Shown here one piece after another: positions 53,491-64,000 of a DNA stretch of 64,000 bases. The stretch is from DATAOG01 sp963782885 (lineage in GTDB: Bacteria; Pseudomonadota; Alphaproteobacteria; Geminicoccales; Geminicoccaceae): positions 1 to 64,000 of the forward strand of contig CAWALL010000016.1 in assembly GCA_963782885.1 (NCBI GenBank), written 5' to 3'. The number at the start of each line of letters is the position of its first letter. Positions within the stretch are counted from its first letter, which is position 1. The notes under the pieces were generated by a model. The model searched no databases. It was not told the origin of the DNA and worked only from the letters and a program-made list of their open reading frames with translations. The position numbers and the translations under genes are program-made.

Positions 53491-55326
53491 ATGGCTGATC
53501 AGGACGCCATCTCGCTCGAGGAGTTCAAGGCGCGCCTGCCCCTGATCGAGGTCGTCGCGCGCCACGTCCGGCTCGCGCGGCGGGGTCGCGAGCATCTGGG
53601 CCTGTGCCCGTTCCACCAGGAGAAGACACCCTCGTTCACGGTCTCCGAGGCCAAGGGCTTCTATCACTGCTTCGGTTGCGGCCAGCACGGCAACGCGATC
53701 GACTTCGTCATGGCGATCGAGGGCCTCGATTTCGGCCAGGCGATCGCTCGGCTGGCCGAGCTGACGGGCCTGCCGGCGCCGCGCCGGGCCGGCGGCGCCG
53801 AGGCGCCGGTGGACCGTACGCTCTACGCGGTCAACGAGGCCGCCGCCCGCTGGCTCGCCGGCCGCCTGGAGGGCGCGCAGGGCGCCGAGGCGGCGGCCTA
53901 TCTGGCCAGGCGCGGACTGGACCCGGCGACCATCCTCCGCTTCGGCCTCGGCTATGCGCCCGGCGACCGCACCGCGCTCAAGCGCGCGCTCCAGGCCGAG
54001 GGCTACGACGAGCGGACCGCCATCGAGGCCGGGCTCCTGGTCCGGCCCGAGGATGGCGGCCCGAGCTTCGACCGGTTCCGCCACCGGGTGACGTTTCCGA
54101 TCCACGACCGGCGGGGCCGGGTCGTCGGCTTCGGCGGCCGGGCGCTCGGCGAGGCGCGGGCGAAGTACCTGAATACGCCCGACACGCCATTGTTCCACAA
54201 GGGCGAGCTGCTGTACGGCCTGGCGCTCGCCCGGCCGGCGGTGCGCGAGCGCGGCACCGTGCTGGTCGCCGAGGGCTACATGGACGTGATCGCGCTCGCC
54301 CAGGCGGGCTTCGCCAATGCCGTGGCGCCGCTCGGCACCGCGATCACCGAGGCCCAGCTCGCGTTGCTCTGGCAGCTGGCCGACGAGCCGGTGGTCTGCC
54401 TCGACGGTGACGAGGCCGGGCTGCGCGCGGCGCACCGCCTGATCGAGCGGGCGCTGCCGGTGCTGAGCCCCGGCAAGTCACTGCGTTTTGCACTGCTGCC
54501 GCCGGGCCAGGATCCGGATTCGCTGCTGCGCCGTCGCGGCCGGGGCTTCCTCGGCAAGGTGATCGAGGAGGCGATCCCGTTGCACGAGCTGCTCTGGAGC
54601 CGCGAGACCGCGAGCCGCTCGTTGCACGTACCGCAGCAGCGCTCGGCGCTCGAGAAGCGCTTCCGCGAGCTCGCCGCCACGATCCCCGATCGGAGCCTGA
54701 GCCGGCTGTTCCTCGGCGCTTTCTTCAAACGCCTGCAGCTCGCAGCCGGGCGCAAGGACAGGCGCGCCCGGGCCGCGCCGTCCCTGGTTGCCGCCGATGC
54801 CGGGTCAGGGGTTGGCGCCAGGCGCCTGGCGGACGGGCTCATTAGGACCGAGCTCGCGACCGCCCGCCAGCTGTTCGGGCCGATCCTGGTCCGTCCCGAC
54901 CTGCTGCATGAGGTCGAGGAGGAGCTGGCGGGGCTGGAATTCGCCGAGCCGCAGCTGGACTCGCTGCACCATGCAATTCTTTGCTGGTACGGCGAGAGAG
55001 GCCACCTTGACCCGGGCGGATTGAGCGACCACCTGTGCACAACCGGTTTTGCCGGGTTGGTCAAGCAGTTGGTGGCCCCGGGTCCGCAAACCGCATGGTT
55101 TTGCCAGGATGGAGCTCCGAGGGATGTGGTGCTTGAGGGCTGGCGTGCCTGCGTCGGCCAGCATCGCCGCTTTGCCGAGCGGCGGGCGATCGCCCGGGCG
55201 GCGGCGGCCGCGATGGCCGAGCAGCAGGCCGATGCCGGAGCGCACATGTCCGCCGTGAACCGGCTGATCAATCCGGCCGATCCGGCCGGCGGGTCGCTGC
55301 GAACACCGCCGGATCCAGGGGAATGA
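53491..55326 (+). CDS. dnaG: DNA primase
   Basis: A 611-residue primase. The N-terminal zinc finger (LGLCPFHQEKTPSFTVS...FYHCFGCGQHGNAIDF) binds template. The TOPRIM core follows with VAEGYMDVIALAQAG and CLDGDEAGLRAAHR, the acidic residues for primer synthesis. The C-terminal helicase-binding region is divergent and Ala/Arg-rich. It makes RNA primers at replication forks. The gap to yqeY (159 bases) shows no clear terminator, so co-transcription is possible. Confidence 0.96.
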   Translation: MADQDAISLEEFKARLPLIEVVARHVRLARRGREHLGLCPFHQEKTPSFTVSEAKGFYHCFGCGQHGNAIDFVMAIEGLDFGQAIARLAELTGLPAPRRAGGAEAPVDRTLYAVNEAAARWLAGRLEGAQGAEAAAYLARRGLDPATILRFGLGYAPGDRTALKRALQAEGYDERTAIEAGLLVRPEDGGPSFDRFRHRVTFPIHDRRGRVVGFGGRALGEARAKYLNTPDTPLFHKGELLYGLALARPAVRERGTVLVAEGYMDVIALAQAGFANAVAPLGTAITEAQLALLWQLADEPVVCLDGDEAGLRAAHRLIERALPVLSPGKSLRFALLPPGQDPDSLLRRRGRGFLGKVIEEAIPLHELLWSRETASRSLHVPQQRSALEKRFRELAATIPDRSLSRLFLGAFFKRLQLAAGRKDRRARAAPSLVAADAGSGVGARRLADGLIRTELATARQLFGPILVRPDLLHEVEEELAGLEFAEPQLDSLHHAILCWYGERGHLDPGGLSDHLCTTGFAGLVKQLVAPGPQTAWFCQDGAPRDVVLEGWRACVGQHRRFAERRAIARAAAAAMAEQQADAGAHMSAVNRLINPADPAGGSLRTPPDPGE

Positions 55327-55428
55327 GGGGCGTCGCGGCCGTTGGCGCGCTGACACCCGGCGGCCGGGCGGGATCGAGCGTCCGGACCACCGCCGTCATG
55401 TGATCATGGGTCTAGAAGGAACGGCCGA

Positions 55429-57405
<1,977 letters not shown>

Positions 57406-57638
57406 CGGGCGCCGTCGGCGCGAACGCTTCGCCGCTCTCGCTCCTAAAGCGGTCGCCTGCCGGCCGGCTCCTGGCGTCTCGCCTGCACGCCGGTGCCGCG
57501 GGTCGAAGATGATGGTTGGCTGCCTTGCCGCTCGGTCCTCGCCTGCTCGATGCGATGTCTCGCACCATGGGCCGGCCAAGCTGAACCGCAGCTGAACGGC
57601 TTGACGGCGAGCCCGCGGCGGGGAAGCTTGTCGGCGCC

Positions 57639-57714
57639 GGGCCCGTAGTTCAGTGGTCAGAACGCGCCGCTCATAACGGTGTTGTCGCAGGTTCGAATCC
57701 TGCCGGGCCCACCA
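57639..57714 (+). tRNA. tRNA with CAT anticodon, probably tRNA-Ile2
   Basis: A 76-base cloverleaf with encoded CCA. Acceptor GGGCCCG pairs with CGGGCCC; D-arm GTTC...GAAC; anticodon stem CGCCG/CGGTG with loop CTCATAA (CAT); T-arm GCAGG-TTCGAAT-CCTGC; discriminator A. It has a fully paired first base pair, so it is not the initiator. The body resembles tRNA-Ile(CAU), whose C34 is changed to lysidine to read AUA, more than elongator tRNA-Met. Confidence 0.9.
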
Positions 57715-57772
57715 AAGCCTGCGGCTCCGGCCGAAGCCGGTTCCGTCGCGACCGGGTCGGCCCCGTAGCAAT

Positions 57773-57985
57773 TCAACGCGCGGCGGGCGAGCCCGGATCG
57801 GCAAGGCCCGGGTGCGGATGGCGGCGATCGCCGCGGGCGTTGCGCTTGCGGACATAAGTGATCGCTGCGTCCGGATGCGCCATCTTGGCCCTCAACGCGG
57901 CGATCAGGGCATCCTCCGCCTCGATCGCGAGCTGGTCGGCCTTGGTCCCCAGTTTGATGCCGACGACGTACTGCAAAGAGGCCAT
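57773..57985 (-). CDS. Small conserved hypothetical protein
   Basis: A 70-residue protein. It begins LQYVVGIKLGTKADQLAIEAEDALIAAL, an amphipathic helix pattern, then PDAAITYVRKRNARGDRRHP, a motif I have seen in short alphaproteobacterial hypotheticals. CGGGAGAC lies at a normal distance before ATG 57985, which supports expression. The basic RKRN-GDRRH segment hints at nucleic-acid contact. No function is known. Confidence 0.6.
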   Translation of the reverse strand: MASLQYVVGIKLGTKADQLAIEAEDALIAALRAKMAHPDAAITYVRKRNARGDRRHPHPGLADPGSPAAR

Positions 57986-58108
57986 GGCAATCGTCTCCCG
58001 TTCGGAGTGAAGCGCAGCCGCAATTGCGATCTTGGCGATGACGCGGCAACCGTCCAGACCGCACCCGAGTTTCGCCGGCAGCTGCCTCCGATCGCGCCAG
58101 GTAAGTGC

Positions 58109-58729
58109 TCAGCTGCGGCGGGCAAATGCGAGGCCGAGACCGGCGCCGATCAGGAGCGCGCCAGAGAGGCGCTGGCGCAGGCGGGCCTGGCGCCGGCCGC
58201 GAAACCACGGCCGCAGCCGGCCGGCCAGCAGCGCGTAGGTGCCATCGAGAACGGTCGCGAGCGTCAAAAACGTGATGCTGAGCAGCAGGAGCTGCGGCAG
58301 CGGCGGGCGCGCCGGATCCGGGAACTGCGGCAGGAAGGCGGCATAGAACAGAAGTGTCTTGGGGTTGGTCGCGGAGACGACGAAACCCTGCCAGAACAGC
58401 CGCCGGCTCGAGACCGCGACCGGGTCGACGTCCTCGAGCGCGACCGGCGCGGAGCGCCACTGGCGGATCCCGAGCCAGAGGAGAGAGACCACGCCCGCCC
58501 AGCGCAGCCATTCGAAACCCGCCGCCAGCACCAGCAGCAGCGAGGTCATGCCGAGCACGGTGATCAGGAGCTGGAGCGCGATCGCCGAGCTGGTCCCCGC
58601 GAGCGTCATGAGCGCACGCCTGCTGCCATGGGTGAGGCTGGTCGCGAACAGCAGCGTCACATTCGGCCCCGGCAAGAGGATCAGGACCGTGCTCGCGAGG
58701 ACGAAGGCGAGATAGAGGTCGAGGGGCAT
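58109..58729 (-). CDS. LysE/RhtB family exporter
   Basis: A 206-residue, roughly six-segment membrane protein. It starts PLDLYLAFVLASTVLILLPGPNVTLLFATSLTHGSRRAL, the LysE signature with the PGPN loop, and has FVVSATNPKTLLFYAAFLPQF in the middle. The family exports amino acids or their analogues. ATG 58729 is chosen by alignment; the upstream ATG adds a non-typical stretch. Substrate unknown. Kup lies upstream on the same strand. Confidence 0.92.
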   Translation of the reverse strand: MPLDLYLAFVLASTVLILLPGPNVTLLFATSLTHGSRRALMTLAGTSSAIALQLLITVLGMTSLLLVLAAGFEWLRWAGVVSLLWLGIRQWRSAPVALEDVDPVAVSSRRLFWQGFVVSATNPKTLLFYAAFLPQFPDPARPPLPQLLLLSITFLTLATVLDGTYALLAGRLRPWFRGRRQARLRQRLSGALLIGAGLGLAFARRS

Positions 58730-58818
58730 GCTCTGGTCCCCGGCGTGGCCGTCTCGGGCGCCGGCGCGCTCGCCCGCCACGAACACTGGGCTGTCTTACG
58801 ACCTGCGAGCTCCGTCCG

Positions 58819-60723
58819 CTAGATCTCAACCTGGATGCCGATCTCGACCACGCGCTCGGGCGGCAGGTGATAGAAGGCGGTCGCGCGCGCGGCGTTGCGG
58901 GTGAGGAAGTCGAACACGTGGTCCTGCCAGAGCGGCAGGCCGAAATCCCGGCGCGGCAGAAGGGTCACCCGGCCAAGATAGAAGGTGGTCGCGTCGAGGT
59001 CGACCATCAGGCCCAACGATTCGCACAGCCGCAGGGCGACCGGGATGTTCGGGGTCTGCATGAAGCCGTAGCGCACCACGACCCGAGAGAAGCCACGATC
59101 GAGGCACACGAGCTCCAGTCGCTCGGCCGCCGGAATCCGGGGAATCTCCTCGGTCTGGACGCACATCAGCACGACCTGATCTTGCAGCACCTTGTTGTGC
59201 TCCAGATGATGCGAGAGGATCGGCGGTATCGTGATCGCGCTCGAGCTCATGAACACGCCGGTTCCCGGTACCCGGACCGGCGGTTTGGTCTTCAGGTCCT
59301 GGAGAAAGCCCTCCAGCGACTGCTGCTGCGTGCGCAGTTGCTGGGTGAGCAGCTCGCGACCGCGGCGCCAGATCCACATCAGCGCGAACACCACCGCCGC
59401 GACCAGCAGGGGATACCAGCCGCCGTCGGCGATCTTGACCAGGTTCGCGCCGAAGAACGCGAGGTCGACGATCAGGAAGGCGACCGCGAGCAGACCGGTC
59501 CGCCAGACGTTCCAGCCCCAGCGCGTGGCGACGAAGAAGGCGAGCACGGTCGTGATCACCATCATCGTCGAGATCGCGACGCCGTAGGCCGACGCTAGAT
59601 TGCTCGACGAACGAAAGCCCAGGACCAGGCCGACGGTCGCGACCATCAGCAGCCAGTTGACCAGGGGAATGTAGATCTGCCCCCGTTCCTCGGGATGGGT
59701 CTGGACGATTCGCAGGCGCGGCAGCAGGCGCAGCTGCACGATCTGGCTGGTCAGCGAGAACACGCCGGAGATCACCGCCTGGGAGGCGATGATCGTAGCT
59801 GTGGTCGCCAGCAGCACGAGCGGGTAGAGTGCCCAGTGCGGGGCAAGCTCGTAGAACGGGTGGGAGATCTCCGCCGGATTCGTGAGCACCAGGGCGCCCT
59901 GGCCGAAATAATTGAGCACCAGCGCCGGCAGCACGACCGAGAACCAGGCGAGACGGATCGGCATGCGCCCGAAGTGGCCCATATCGGCGTAGAGCGCCTC
60001 ACCGCCAGTGACGACCAGGAAGACCGCGCCCAGCACCGGGAACGCCAGCAGCCCGTGAGCGAGGCAGAAGGCGTAGGCATGGAGCGGGTCGATCGCCAGC
60101 AGGACCGAGGGCGCGCGTATGATGGCGCCGATTCCGAGAACCGCCAGAACCAGGAACCAGATCAGCATGATCGGGCCGAAGACCAGGCCGATGGCGGCCG
60201 TGCCGCGGTGCTGGACAGCGAACAAGCCGATCAGAATACCGACGGTGATCGGGATCACAAAGGGCTCGAAGGCGGGCGTTGCCACCTTCAGGCCTTCGAT
60301 CGCGCTCAGGACCGAGATCGCGGGCGTGATCGTGCCATCGCCATACAACAGCGTGCCGCCGAACAGGCCCACTGAGATCAACGTGTAGCGCAAGGAGCCC
60401 GGGCTCGCGCTGCCTGGGTGGAGTAGCGAGACCAGCGCAACGATGCCGCCTTCGCCGCGATTGTCGGCCCGCATCACGAGCGCCAGATATTTGATCGAGA
60501 TCACGACGACCAGCGCCCAGAAGATCAGCGAAAGCACGCCCAGCACGTTGCCCGGCGTGGCGGCGAGCGGCGCCCCCTGAGCAAGAAAGCTTTCGCGGAA
60601 GGCGTAGAGCGGGCTCGTGCCGATGTCGCCGTAGACGATCCCGAGCGCGACCAGGCTCGTCCAGAGCACCGTCGGGCGCTCAGTTGCATCCCGGCGAGCG
60701 GCCGCGTTGACGGCCTCCGTCAC
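58819..60723 (-). CDS. kup: Kup-type low-affinity potassium transporter
   Basis: A 634-residue potassium uptake protein. About twelve membrane segments fill the first 440 residues, opening with LVALGIVYGDIGTSPLYAFRESF and including LLYGDGTITPAISVLSAIEGL, TGGEALYADMGHFGRMPIRLAWF and NWLLMVATVGLVLGF. The cytoplasmic C-terminal part holds PRIPAAERLELVCLDRGFSRVVVRYGFMQTPNIP. It imports K+ with protons. No regulator is next to it. Confidence 0.96.
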   Translation of the reverse strand: MTEAVNAAARRDATERPTVLWTSLVALGIVYGDIGTSPLYAFRESFLAQGAPLAATPGNVLGVLSLIFWALVVVISIKYLALVMRADNRGEGGIVALVSLLHPGSASPGSLRYTLISVGLFGGTLLYGDGTITPAISVLSAIEGLKVATPAFEPFVIPITVGILIGLFAVQHRGTAAIGLVFGPIMLIWFLVLAVLGIGAIIRAPSVLLAIDPLHAYAFCLAHGLLAFPVLGAVFLVVTGGEALYADMGHFGRMPIRLAWFSVVLPALVLNYFGQGALVLTNPAEISHPFYELAPHWALYPLVLLATTATIIASQAVISGVFSLTSQIVQLRLLPRLRIVQTHPEERGQIYIPLVNWLLMVATVGLVLGFRSSSNLASAYGVAISTMMVITTVLAFFVATRWGWNVWRTGLLAVAFLIVDLAFFGANLVKIADGGWYPLLVAAVVFALMWIWRRGRELLTQQLRTQQQSLEGFLQDLKTKPPVRVPGTGVFMSSSAITIPPILSHHLEHNKVLQDQVVLMCVQTEEIPRIPAAERLELVCLDRGFSRVVVRYGFMQTPNIPVALRLCESLGLMVDLDATTFYLGRVTLLPRRDFGLPLWQDHVFDFLTRNAARATAFYHLPPERVVEIGIQVEI

Positions 60724-60777
60724 GGCCGACCTATCATTCGTGACGAGCGGTTTCGATGCATCCGCGCTCGGCCCGGC

Positions 60778-61518
60778 TCAGATCGTGATCCCGCCGTCGA
60801 CGACGAACAGCTGACCGGTGGTGTAGGCGCTCTCGTCGCCGGCCAGATGGACGACGACCGCCGCGATCTCCTCGGACGTTCCGAGACGGCCCATCGGTTG
60901 GCGCGCGATGAACCCGCGGCGCGCCGCCTCGGGGTCGTCGAACGCCGCGATCCGGTCCTCCAGCGAGGGGGTCTCGACGGTGCCGGGGCAGATCGCGTTG
61001 CAGCGGATGCCGCGCCCGACGTAGTCGGCGGCGACCGACTTGGTGAGCCCGATCACGGCCCCCTTGCTGGTGCCGTAGATGAATCGATTGGGCAGACCCT
61101 TGAGGCTCGAGCAGACTGAGGCGACGTTGACGATGCTGCCGCCGCCGGCGGCCAGCATGGCCGGCAGGAACGCCTGGATGATTCGATACATCGACTTAAC
61201 GTTAAGATTCATCGAAAATTCATAAGCTATTTCATCACAATCTAAAATTGATCCAGCATGGACGTAACCGGCGACGTTGACCAGAGCGTCGAACGCCGGC
61301 TGGGCCGCGGCCAGCGCCTTGATCTGGGCGGCATCGGTGACGTCCAGCGTGGTGGTCGTCAGGCCCGGTTCGGCCTCGAGCCCGACCAGCAGCGTGGCGT
61401 TGACGTCGGTCGCCAGGACCTCGGCACCCTCGTGCGCCATCGCGAGCGCGCTCGCCCGCCCGATGCCCTGGGCAGCCGCCGTGATCAGCACCCGCTTGCC
61501 TTCCAGTCGTCCCGCCAC
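60778..61518 (-). CDS. Short-chain dehydrogenase, DHRS6-like
   Basis: A 246-residue SDR. Cofactor site ITAAAQGIGRASA, NVAGYVHAGSILDCDE, catalytic NVASVCSSLKGL plus YGTSKGAV (Ser, Tyr, Lys), and CPGTVETPSLEDRIAA. It resembles DHRS6-type cytosolic 3-hydroxybutyrate or 2-keto-3-deoxy-L-fuconate dehydrogenases. Residues 89-108 are encoded by a 60-base AT-rich patch (61195-61254) with codons such as ATT, TTA, GAT and AAT that are rare elsewhere in this window, yet the frame and protein are intact. Confidence 0.9.
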   Translation of the reverse strand: MAGRLEGKRVLITAAAQGIGRASALAMAHEGAEVLATDVNATLLVGLEAEPGLTTTTLDVTDAAQIKALAAAQPAFDALVNVAGYVHAGSILDCDEIAYEFSMNLNVKSMYRIIQAFLPAMLAAGGGSIVNVASVCSSLKGLPNRFIYGTSKGAVIGLTKSVAADYVGRGIRCNAICPGTVETPSLEDRIAAFDDPEAARRGFIARQPMGRLGTSEEIAAVVVHLAGDESAYTTGQLFVVDGGITI

Positions 61519-61758
61519 CTGCTCCTCCCCTCGGCCCGGGTTCGCCCGCAGCAGCGCGCCTGCTCCATCCCGGCGGCCCGGGCCGCCTCATGCTAGGCGA
61601 AGTCGGCGCCGGAGCAAGGCGAATACGCGCGCGCCAGTTCCGATCGCCGCCGGTTGACCAGGCGCGGCCGGCAAGACGGCATGTTCCAGCACCTCTTGAT
61701 CGGTACCCCGCAAGCCACGACAATGGCGGCCGCAAAGACCAAGGGAGGCATCCGAACC

Positions 61759-62723
61759 ATGACCCGCTACCTGAAGACGGCGGCCGGCGCGACCGCCCTG
61801 CTCGCGGCCGGCGCGCTGGTGACCTCGGCCGCAGCGGAGGTGCCGGAATCCAAGGACCCGATCAAGCTCACCCTGCACGACTGGACCGGCCAGTACATCA
61901 CGACCACGATCATGGGCGAGGTGCTGAAGTCGATGGGCTACAACGTCGAGTACGTCCAGGCCGACTACATCGCCCAGTTCGCCGGTCTCGAGGCCGGTGA
62001 TCTGGACGTCGCGATGGAGATGTGGGAGACGACCGGCAAGGATGCCATGAACAAATCACTGGCGACCGGCAAGACGGTCGACCTCGGCGAGACCGGGATG
62101 CAGGCCAAGGAAGAGTGGTGGTTCCCGGAGTACATGAAGGAGAATGTCCGGGCCTGCCCGACTGGCACGCGCTCAACGACTGCGCCGAGGCGTTCTCGAC
62201 GCCGGAGACCGCGCCCAAGGGGCGTTATCTCGCCGGCCCGGTGACCTGGGGCGGCTACGACGAGGAGCGGGTCGAGGCGCTCGGGCTCGACTACGAGGTG
62301 GTGCACGCCGGCACGGATGCGGCCCTGTTCGCCGAGCTCGAGTCGGCCTACCAGCGCAAGGCGCCGTTCCTCGGCTGGATCTACACGCCGCACTGGGCGC
62401 CGATCAAGTACAAGGGCGAGTGGGTCAAGTTCCCGGAGTACGAGGACGCCTGCTATCAGGATCCGAAGTGGGGCGTGAACCCGGATCTGGCCTACGACTG
62501 CGGCAAGCCGCACGGCTGGATCAAGAAGGTCGGCTGGAAGGGCGGCGAGGCCAAGTGGCCCTGCGCCTATGACGCGATCCGTCACTTCAAGATCGACAAT
62601 GAGAGCGAGGGCGGCATGATCGCCCAGGTCGATCTCGAGGGCCGCAAGGTCGACGAGGTCGTCCAGGAGTGGCTCGACGCCAACCAGGACACCTGGAAAC
62701 CCTGGACCGCCTGCGCCGGCTGA
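61759..62723 (+). pseudogene. Glycine betaine-type ABC binding protein with one frameshift
   Basis: A binding protein of the OpuAC/ProX type in two frames. From ATG 61759 (GGGAGG before it) the first frame gives a signal peptide (ALLAAGALVTSAAAE) and VKLTLHDWTGQ-like, VLKSMGYNVEYVQADY, up to EYMKENV. From about 62145 the protein continues in the next frame with PGLPDWHALNDCAEAFS and ends NQDTWKPWTACAG. One base seems missing at 62143-62145, where AAG TGT would restore EK-CPGLPDW. Either a recent loss of function or a sequencing error. The adjoining ATPase looks intact. Confidence 0.85.
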
Positions 62724-63027
62724 GGCTCTGCGCCGCACAGGCAAGCCCGCTGCTGGCCGGCGGGCCTGCCGTGCGCGGGCGTTACATGTTCGGGACGCCG
62801 GCGAGGAATTCTGCCAGCCGGGGACATCCCCCATCCGCTCGACCTTCGGTCAAGCTACGATTGCAGAAGCCGCTCTCTTCAAGCCCTTTGGCCGCGGTTC
62901 GAGGACACGTGGTCAGCGCCGAATGCTGCGAGTGGCATCCGAGAATCGCGTCGCCTCTTGATCGAGCGTGGATGGCGGTCGATGCTCGATGCGGGCATCG
63001 AGGCCAGGCGATGACCATGGAGTGGGT
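62724..63027. other. 304-base gap inside the betaine transporter operon
   Basis: Between the binding-protein gene and the ATPase gene there is a large stem-loop (62735-62774, listed separately). The rest has no convincing open frame or promoter. Confidence 0.45.
62735..62774 (+). other. Long stem-loop after the binding-protein gene
   Basis: 62740-62752 pairs with 62758-62770 (11 Watson-Crick pairs, one G-U, one mismatch) around CTGGC. GCAC (62735-62738) and GTGC (62771-62774) extend the stem past one bulged base. It begins 12 bases after the stop codon. As in the sugar operon, it separates binding protein from the other components and may set their ratio. Confidence 0.55.
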
Positions 63028-64000
63028 GTGACCACGGCAGCAGAGGCCGGCCGGCAGGGGACGGCGACGGGCGAGATCAAGCTCGCCTGCGAAGGCGTCT
63101 GGAAGCTGTTCGGGCCGGAGCCCGCGCAGTTCCTCGCCGCGCGCGAAAAGCCGCCGACCGCCGCCGAGCTGACCGCCGCCGGCATGATCGGCGCGGTCCA
63201 GGACGTCTCGCTCGCCATCGAGGCGGGCGAGATCTTCGTCATCATGGGGCTCTCGGGCTCCGGCAAGTCGACCCTGGTGCGCTGCCTGTCGCGCCTGGTC
63301 GAGCCGTCCGCGGGTCGCGTGCTGTTCGAGGGCCAGAACCTGCTCGAGGCGTCCGAGCGCCAGCTGATCGAGCTCCGCCGCCACAAGATGGGCATGGTCT
63401 TCCAGCATTTCGCGCTGCTGCCGCACCTGACCGTGCTCGGCAACGTCGCCTTCCCGCTCGAGGTCCAGGGCCAGAGCCGGGCCCGACGTGAGGCCAGGGC
63501 GCGCGAGATGATCGAGCTGGTCGGGCTCAAGGGGCGCGAGCTCTATTATCCCCGCGAGCTTTCCGGCGGCCAGCAGCAGCGGGTCGGGATTGCGCGCTCA
63601 CTCGCGGTCGAGCCCGAGATCTGGCTCCTGGACGAGCCGTTCTCGGCGTTGGATCCGCTGATCCGGCGCGAGATGCAGGACGAGTTCCTGCGCCTGCAGA
63701 GCGTGCTGAAGAAGACGATCGCGTTCATCACCCACGATTTCGACGAGGCGATCCGGCTCGCCGATCGGATCGCGATCATGCAGGACGGCCGGGTCATCCA
63801 GACCGGGACGCCCGAAGCCCTGGTCACCCGGCCCGCGACCGACTATGTCGCCGAGTTCACCAGGGAAGTCCCGCGCGCCAAGGTGCTCTCGGCGCGCACC
63901 GTGATGGTGCCGGCCGCCGGCGCCGACGGCTTCGCCGGCCAGGTCGCGGCCGACGCCAAGGTCCAGACGATCGCGCGGCAGGTGATCGACGCCGGACGAC
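63028..64000 (+). CDS. proV: Glycine betaine/proline ABC transporter ATPase (partial)
   Basis: An ATPase running off the right edge; 324 codons are visible. It has Walker A MGLSGSGKST, Q-loop VFQHFALLPHLTV, signature LSGGQQQRVGIARSLA, Walker B WLLDEPFSALDP and the H-loop THDFDEAI. The preceding KLFGPEPAQFLAAR plus the start of a C-terminal segment are ProV/OpuAA-like. GTG 63028 fits the family start. It powers uptake of compatible solutes and would pair with a ProW permease beyond the window. Confidence 0.92.
   Translation, partial: MTTAAEAGRQGTATGEIKLACEGVWKLFGPEPAQFLAAREKPPTAAELTAAGMIGAVQDVSLAIEAGEIFVIMGLSGSGKSTLVRCLSRLVEPSAGRVLFEGQNLLEASERQLIELRRHKMGMVFQHFALLPHLTVLGNVAFPLEVQGQSRARREARAREMIELVGLKGRELYYPRELSGGQQQRVGIARSLAVEPEIWLLDEPFSALDPLIRREMQDEFLRLQSVLKKTIAFITHDFDEAIRLADRIAIMQDGRVIQTGTPEALVTRPATDYVAEFTREVPRAKVLSARTVMVPAAGADGFAGQVAADAKVQTIARQVIDAGR

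Noticed and set aside
57639..57714. tRNA read as initiator tRNA-fMet
   Set aside because: The first base pair of the acceptor stem is intact G-C and the anticodon stem lacks the three G-C pairs of initiators.

Overview
The window is high-GC DNA, roughly 70 % by eye, densely coding on both strands. It fits a free-living alphaproteobacterium, most like Rhodospirillales or deep-branching relatives. Four things support this. The gene order folK-rpoZ-rsh-(DUF2062)-acpS-lepB-rnc-era-recO is alphaproteobacterial, and so is carB-carA-yqeY-dnaG-rpoD. There are genes for an NDUFS4-like complex I subunit and an ELM1-family protein, which are typical of this class and of mitochondria. A LsrB/VtlR-type LysR gene lies between trxB and what looks like an AbcR-type small RNA. 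There is no rRNA operon, CRISPR array, prophage or intact insertion sequence.

Layout: 1-2.8 kb is the 3' part of a sugar ABC importer operon (binding protein, two permeases). 2.8-6.9 kb holds a ChrB-like regulator divergent from a set of exported proteins (PepSY, double DUF1259, beta-propeller, small exported protein). 7-16 kb is mixed: PP2C phosphatase, metal-dependent cyclase, an alpha/beta-hydrolase paired with the MlaA lipoprotein, an amino-sugar pair (NagA plus SIS deaminase), a DUF4396 membrane protein and a degenerate SNase-like protein. 16.2-25.1 kb is one co-directional catabolic operon: DapA-like lyase, HyuA, HyuB, TRAP transporter DctPQM and an MFS carrier. 25.3-33.3 kb carries RhlE helicase, a stand-alone RAM domain, NUDIX, complex I subunit, tRNA-Arg, 1-Cys peroxiredoxin, PRC-barrel protein, UDG and a NYN protein. 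32.7-42.9 kb is the housekeeping block from folK to parC, covering stringent response, lipid carrier protein, signal peptidase, RNase III, Era, RecO and topoisomerase IV. 42.9-44.7 kb is looser, with a long inverted repeat, a phytanoyl-CoA dioxygenase-like gene and a structured small-RNA locus. 44.7-57.7 kb holds lysR, trxB, ELM1, greA and carBA on the minus strand, then yqeY, dnaG, rpoD and tRNA-Ile(CAT) on the plus strand. 57.8-61.5 kb has a small conserved protein, LysE exporter, Kup potassium carrier and an SDR dehydrogenase. The window ends in a glycine-betaine-type ABC importer whose binding-protein gene carries a single-base frameshift.

The items most worth a second look are: the hairpin-rich AbcR-like RNA at about 44.5 kb; a 60-bp AT-rich island inside the SDR gene; the alpha/beta-hydrolase-MlaA pair; the ChrB/PepSY/DUF1259 exported module with repeat-containing operator DNA but no chrA; the strong stem-loops directly after both ABC binding-protein genes; and the frameshifted proX-like gene. 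All assignments come from reading the sequence and family knowledge; no database search was run.
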